Position numbers and translations under genes: made by a program
Assembly: GCA_034766995.1 (NCBI GenBank)
Contig: CM068321.1
Coordinates: forward strand, 9,209,026-9,273,025
Source: Acanthacorydalis orientalis
Taxonomy: Eukaryota > Arthropoda > Insecta > Megaloptera > Corydalidae
DNA length: 64,000 nucleotides
Reading direction: 5' to 3'
Shown here: positions 59,455-64,000 of the stretch, piece after piece
How the letters are laid out: the number at the start of each line of letters is the position of its first letter
Numbering within the stretch: the stretch's first letter is position 1
The notes under the pieces: generated by a model
The model's database searches: none
What the model was told of the DNA's origin: nothing
The model's input: the letters and a program-made list of their open reading frames with translations, nothing else

Positions 59455-59655
59455 ATTTCTTATGCATTACCTTATATGATTTTCGTTCTTTAGAATCAAC
59501 AGAGATTCTGTTTTCTGTTACTAATTTCAAGATGTTTTCTATCTTCAGGTAGAATTTATCTACCACTTAAATATTCAAATTCTGCCTAAATATGGTAAAC
59601 ATGCCGAAACTAGTAGTGGAGAACAGAAATTTGAATAATCCAAAAAGGTAAAGAA
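59455..59655. repeat. FB2 foldback element, both arms
   Basis: The left arm (about 59478-59556) has CTAATTTCAAGATGTTTTCT and ATCTTCAGGTAGAATTT. The right arm (about 59575-59648) has AAATTCTGCC, CGAAACTAGTAGTGGAGAAC and AATAATCCAAAAAGG. The loop between is about 20 bases. This is the most complete FB2 copy in the window. Confidence 0.75.
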
Positions 59656-59659
59656 CATG

Positions 59660-60325
59660 AAAACAAAACTGTTCTTAATCATCATGAAAAAACTTTACTA
59701 GTCTTTTATCAAGATGATGCAAAACCATATGTTAAAAGATTATTTTTTTAAACATTAGCAAAGTAAGGAATTATACTTCATTCTAATTATCTTTCCAATA
59801 AAACACCATTTAATTGACACATATTTCAAAGTCTACAGAACTATTTGAATAGAATATAATTGTCTTCAAATGCCAAAATTCAAAGTTATTTGATTTTTCG
59901 CAGTTTAAACTAAAAATTATAAAAAATGAAGGAAAAATCGCCATCGATTGAATAAATAACTCAAGATATTTATCTTCAATATTACCTTATTCATGGAATT
60001 GCCTTATAAAATTGAAATAAAAAACTCATTTGACATTATGTATTCTTATATTATTTATTATTTCAGTTTCTGATATCTAAAAATAAATATATTATTTTAT
60101 CCTGAAAATTTATTATTTTATCAGAATAAAAATAAATATATTATTTTTATTCTAATATCTAAAATAATATATTATTTTAAAATCCAAATAGTTGAAAATA
60201 TCAGATTTTTATTTTAATTTTATTTAAGTAAAATATTTTATTTTGAAGGGAAATTATCAAAAATCTAAATCTTGCTATTCAATGTAATCACACGTCTTGA
60301 ATATATAGATATTTGTATACTTTCT
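59660..60325. other. AT-rich spacer with simple AATATATTATTTTA-type repeats
   Basis: Between about 60050 and 60235 the motif ATATTATTTTA(T/A) recurs several times as irregular low-complexity sequence. Nothing else recognised. Confidence 0.45.
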
Positions 60326-60337
60326 CACATACAATTT

Positions 60338-60380
60338 TATATATATATATATACATATGTGTGCGTGTGTGTGTGTATAA
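60338..60380. repeat. (TA)n-(TG)n microsatellite
   Basis: A short TA array is followed by a TG run. Confidence 0.9.
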
Positions 60381-60409
60381 TACATACATTGAATACTATA
60401 TAAACTAAT

Positions 60410-60870
60410 TTTTGAAGGGGCTTGGGCACAAAATACAGGTATGTGTAAAATGTAATACCTTTCTAGAATATCTTGTCCACGTACACATGTCCCTGCTGAT
60501 GAGCACTGAAAGATGTTGATGTTGATGATGATTCGTGGGCCATAACAACCCCTCGCCTGGGGGTGACGAGGCACGGTCGCGTGCTCGCACAGGTAGCACC
60601 GACTGTGGCATTGACTGGTCGCCGATTGTCGGGATACTCAAACATGTATCGTCCGTTAATGACGTGTCGCCCGTTCGTTGCGAACACACGAGCACCTGCT
60701 CATCAAAATGCCGCCTTCTTTGCAAGAATGCGCACATATACGCAAGTACGGCTGGATGATCGGTATCAACGTTTGCGATCTGTTACTCACTTATGACTAG
60801 AATTGCATTCGATGCGACGTCGAACTAAGATTACACCGACCACTAACTGTCAGTCACTAATGCGTTGATG
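60410..60870. promoter_or_regulatory. CpG-rich island, candidate enhancer or exon
   Basis: The GC-richest stretch of comparable length in the right half. It contains CAGGTAG (60590-60596) and a GATGTTGATGTTGATGATGA run near 60512. Frames are open in several phases on both strands (60275-60737 minus; 60535-60796 plus), but none shows a recognisable domain, so composition alone can explain them. A rapidly evolving coding exon cannot be excluded. Confidence 0.35.
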
Positions 60871-60899
60871 ATCATTTCGTTTTAATTTATATACAACGC

Positions 60900-62940
60900 A
60901 CTACAAATGCACACCGTTTGATAAATTACATTTTTTTTTAATATATCTTAAACTCAGATGCATTGAAATAACATAATTTGGAATAAGTTCTTTGAACTTT
61001 TCGGTACCATCGAATTATTTAAATAGATTCTTCAGTAGAGCGATTAAAATGCTTGGATATATGAATGAATTTTCTCAGAAATGTGTAACGAAGTTATAAA
61101 CGTTATGTTAGTTTCTTAAAAACATCATTAGTTGATTTTAAAACATAATTAACACTGATTTTTTACTAGCTAAATACTTTTAATAATTGCTACACATTAT
61201 TAACATATAAATTTCTTTGTATTAATAGTGTTTTTTATAATAAAGCAATATAGCAACACTTTTTCTTAAGAAATTAAATTTTCTAGGACAGAAAATGCAA
61301 TCATTATTTATTCATGTTTTATAAAGATTGCGCATAGAAGAATGTAAATAAATATTTCTGAATAAAATATCTTATACAGGAAACGTAAATTAAATTTGAC
61401 GGATTTATATAGATTGGTCTGAAGTTTGTTAAGATAAAGTGAACGAAAATAATTCAGAATATAATTGAAAGAATAATATTTGTTAATATTTCATCACCTT
61501 TTAATAATAAAATTTCTAATAAGTGTTCTCCACAGTATTTTACATTTTCTTCATTATTTTTTAAAAATGATTTATAGTCTGTAATATATCTGGATTTTGG
61601 TTTATATTTTCAATTTACTAGTTTATTCCATTTTTCAAAGCTCGAATAGAATACAGTTTATTTTAACATAGACTTTATGTCAGATGACTCCAGGAAAATA
61701 AATAACTAATTATTAGATCTGTAAATCAGGCAGACCAATTAATATCGTTAAAACAGAAATCAATTTTCTTAAGAAAAGATTTCGCAATAAGTCTATTGTT
61801 GGTCTAGCAGTATAACTCGAGACCATCTTTATATACTAAAATTTCATTCTTTTTTATCTCTAATTTCTATATAATAACTAATCCAAAATTGTTCATAATA
61901 TTTTTTAAAATCAACCACCATTCATTACAGCAGAACTTATTTCCCTTCTCAAAAAAATAAGAATCAATGAGAACTCGAATCGAAATACATCACTTGAGCA
62001 GTATACATAAATAATTTGTGTATATTCATAAGATTCATGTCAGACCAGTAACAAAAATGTTACTCATTGATAGAATAACTTGCAAAAAGTATGTCTTGTC
62101 ATAAACAGGTCATTCTTGTATTCTCAAATATTTTCTTAAACAGTAATAAATCTTGTATTTATCTTGAACTAAACTATTTGTTTGAAAAGTCAATATTCTT
62201 AATCGAATCACCTCTATTACTATTCTATCATTATTTTTCAATAGAAAATTTTCAACGCAGTAAATAGTGAAAAACTCATATTATGTATAACTATGTATAA
62301 CATTCTACTGCTGAGCCACTGAATTCCACTGCAGTCTCAAAAATCTTATAAAAATAATAATATTTTTAATAAACGTCTGTAATTGGTTTATTAATGATGC
62401 AAATTATTGCTCACCTTGGGAATTAATCACGCTAAGAGGAAAATATTAAATCGACAGATAAAAAGTAACATTAAATATAAACATTAAAATATAAATATCA
62501 ATTACAAATTTTCTTATATCTTCTTGCAATTTACCAATCATTTTTTTTATTCTTTTAAAATGCCATAAACCGAAATTCGCACAAATCCAAATCAATCATA
62601 CCATAAAGCAAAGATAAAAACTGGGCGCTGGCATACACAAGTCAAAATTATATTTTCTTTAGTTGACTTAAGTTAATTAGATATAAGGTTTAAGAACTAC
62701 GATCATTAGCGCTCGATTCTAACCTAATTAACGTATCGCCCATGTTTAGTTACTAAATTCACTGAATACTTTCAATTATCAAACAAATTAAATTCTATAC
62801 TTGAGTCAAAGAACTTTTTTTCAATTTAAGATTATTTGTAAAACAGAAAACCGATATTAAATCACAATATAAATAGAGAGTGATTAAGTTTAGGCTTTCA
62901 TATGAAAGTATTAAAAGGGGGGTATGGTTTAAGAAAAGTC
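60900..62940. other. AT-rich spacer, nothing recognised
   Basis: The longest stretch of the window without a microsatellite or recognised repeat. No coding region was identified. Confidence 0.45.
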
Positions 62941-62952
62941 ATGTTATTTTTT

Positions 62953-63008
62953 ATTTAGTATTTTAGTTCAATTCAGTACTAAAATACAATTGAACTAAAA
63001 CGCTAAAT
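62953..63008. other. two-state hairpin
   Basis: ATTTAGTATTTTAGTTCAAT plus T (62953-62973) pairs with 62988-63008 except for a central TA/CG mismatch, around a 14-base loop. The overlapping alternative GTATTTTAG (62958-62966) pairs perfectly with CTAAAATAC (62979-62987). The two folds are mutually exclusive. Confidence 0.6.
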
Positions 63009-63024
63009 GAGGGATAATATGTTT

Positions 63025-63092
63025 CTTTTTAATTTTTGCGTTTTTTTCAATACTTTTGTGTGGAAGCCTAAGTTGAATCGCCTTACATATCT
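63025..63092. repeat. dispersed repeat R-B, copy 2
   Basis: TTTTTGCGTTTTTTTCAATA, TTTGTGTGGAAGCCTAAGTT and GAATCGCCTTA match 45055-45128 with substitutions. Confidence 0.55.
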
Positions 63093-63104
63093 AATGCCAA
63101 CTGA

Positions 63105-63720
63105 GTTCGCTTCCATAAATACATTATTTTTTTCGCTTTAGAAATCACAAATATTTTTCAGATCAAAAATGTTCAGTAAATGTTAATTGATAATGTTTAA
63201 TTATTTCTTACAAACATTTAGATGCTAATAGGATCATTCTCAGAATATCAAAGCATAGAAAAATTTAACTTCTTTAATTGATTCTTTTTTACATATCACT
63301 AATTTTTATACTTAAATGTATTTCTTTAACGTTTCTTCTACATTTCGGTTTTTCCTTCTAGTTATTTTTCGTATTAATTTTGCACTAATTTACTGCTTAG
63401 AAAACGTTCTTTTTGTGGTTATGTAAACTGTATAATAGTTAATAGGATCACGGACACGGAAAGGACACGTTATATAAACAGTAAATCAGTGCAACAAACT
63501 CCAACAATTAACTCTTTCTCTCCGATGATTTTTAATATGATTATTATAGTAATTCAAATTTAAAAAAGTTAGATTCTCATATACCTTGGCACACTAAGGA
63601 TAAATAATATCGCTATAGAAATACATATAATAAATAATCATTTATTGAATATTTTTAGGTGGAAAAAATTTTTATGTTTGATGGGATGAAAAAATAATTC
63701 ACTGATTCATCAATTTATAT
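63105..63720. repeat. FB1 foldback element with a ~290-bp interior
   Basis: The left arm (about 63108-63265) includes CGCTTCCATAAATACATT, CAGATCAAAAATGTTCAGTA and the tip near CAAAGCATAGAAAAATTT. The right arm (about 63560-63720) includes ATATCGCTATAGAAATAC, AATAAATAATCATTTATTGA and TTTGATGGGATGAAAAAAT. The interior is not recognised. Confidence 0.55.
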
Positions 63721-63954
63721 CAAAAGTATTTATCGGCTATCAAGTTTTCTCATTTTATCTAATGTTAATATCAATAAATAATAGAAAAATAATATCTGAC
63801 TAATTCATAAAATCTTTTAATTTAATAATAACAATGTTGGTAAGAAATAGTAATAATAATAATTGATCCCATTTTATCCTTTCTATTATGCCCTTGTGGT
63901 TCTTTTTTTTTGAACTTCTAATAACCTTTCAGAAATATTTTTTCATTGGTTTCA

Positions 63955-64000
63955 TAACAAAATTTTATTAAAAAGTTCATAATTGATTATTAATCATTTT
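63955..64000. repeat. FB1 arm running off the window end
   Basis: AAAAAGTTCATAATTGATTA followed by TTAATCATTTT matches the FB1 arm core; the copy is cut by the window edge. Confidence 0.45.

Noticed and set aside
60275..60796. Multiple frames in the 60.5-kb island as a protein-coding exon
   Set aside because: Open in several phases on both strands with no domain, splice pattern or codon signal that I can see; composition explains it.

Overview
This window is gene-poor eukaryotic DNA, most likely from an insect. By eye it is roughly three-quarters A+T. It holds dozens of long (TA)n arrays and many decayed cut-and-paste DNA transposons (mariner of two lineages, piggyBac), plus two LINE 3' ends. 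A few hundred bases at a time stand out as richer in GC and CpG. Mellifera-type mariner ends, unreduced CpG in the islands and the (TA)n load would fit a bee, ant or wasp, but this is inference and no host gene is present to confirm it. I found no intact protein-coding gene, tRNA, rRNA or CRISPR array. Most open frames are (IY)n translations of TA arrays, shadows of dead transposases, or paired frames open on both strands of GC-richer islands.

Layout. 1-8 kb: AT-rich spacer with islands near 0.2-0.4, 2.6-2.9 and 5.6-6.3 kb, a TATA/initiator pair at 1734-1765 and a small inverted-repeat element at 3744-3868. 8-18 kb: AT-rich DNA with a hairpin at 8307-8356, a tandem duplication at 10.86-11.22 kb, several copies of a foldback repeat (here called FB1) and a 565-bp mariner deletion derivative at 16.2 kb. 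18-31 kb: a 250-bp compound TA array, a second foldback family (FB2), islands at 19.7, 22.9, 26.0, 28.0-28.5 and 30.6-31.0 kb, and a 5'-truncated mariner at 27.3-27.9 kb. 31-43 kb: a full-length mariner of a second lineage (31327-32508, TA target duplication intact) with a neighbouring fragment, several deletion derivatives of the mellifera-type mariner, a ~350-bp tandem duplication at 38.7-39.4 kb, an island at 40.6-40.95 kb and the full-length but dead mellifera-type mariner at 41609-42848. 43-51 kb: islands at 44.1-44.4 and 45.3-46.5 kb, a piggyBac relic whose catalytic core is present as an inverted duplication split by TA arrays, a LINE 3' end, and a duplicated hairpin-headed repeat at 50.2-50.55 kb. 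51-64 kb: more TA arrays, FB1 and FB2 copies, a ~380-bp duplication at 52.75-53.33 kb, a second LINE tail, a 640-bp TTAA-flanked piggyBac-like MITE at 58.3-58.9 kb, an island at 60.4-60.9 kb and a two-state hairpin at 62.95-63.0 kb.

The most interesting signals are: (1) two different foldback families share a motif CTGAAGAT - short hairpin - GAAA, whose hairpin is kept by compensating changes between copies; (2) the duplicated repeat at 50.2 kb has a hairpin with a compensatory G-C to A-T change; (3) TA microsatellites have grown at the centre of a palindrome inside a piggyBac catalytic motif, in both arms of an inverted duplication; (4) the heptamer CAGGTAG recurs in the GC-richer islands, which suggests they are clustered developmental enhancers in a gene desert or a giant intron.
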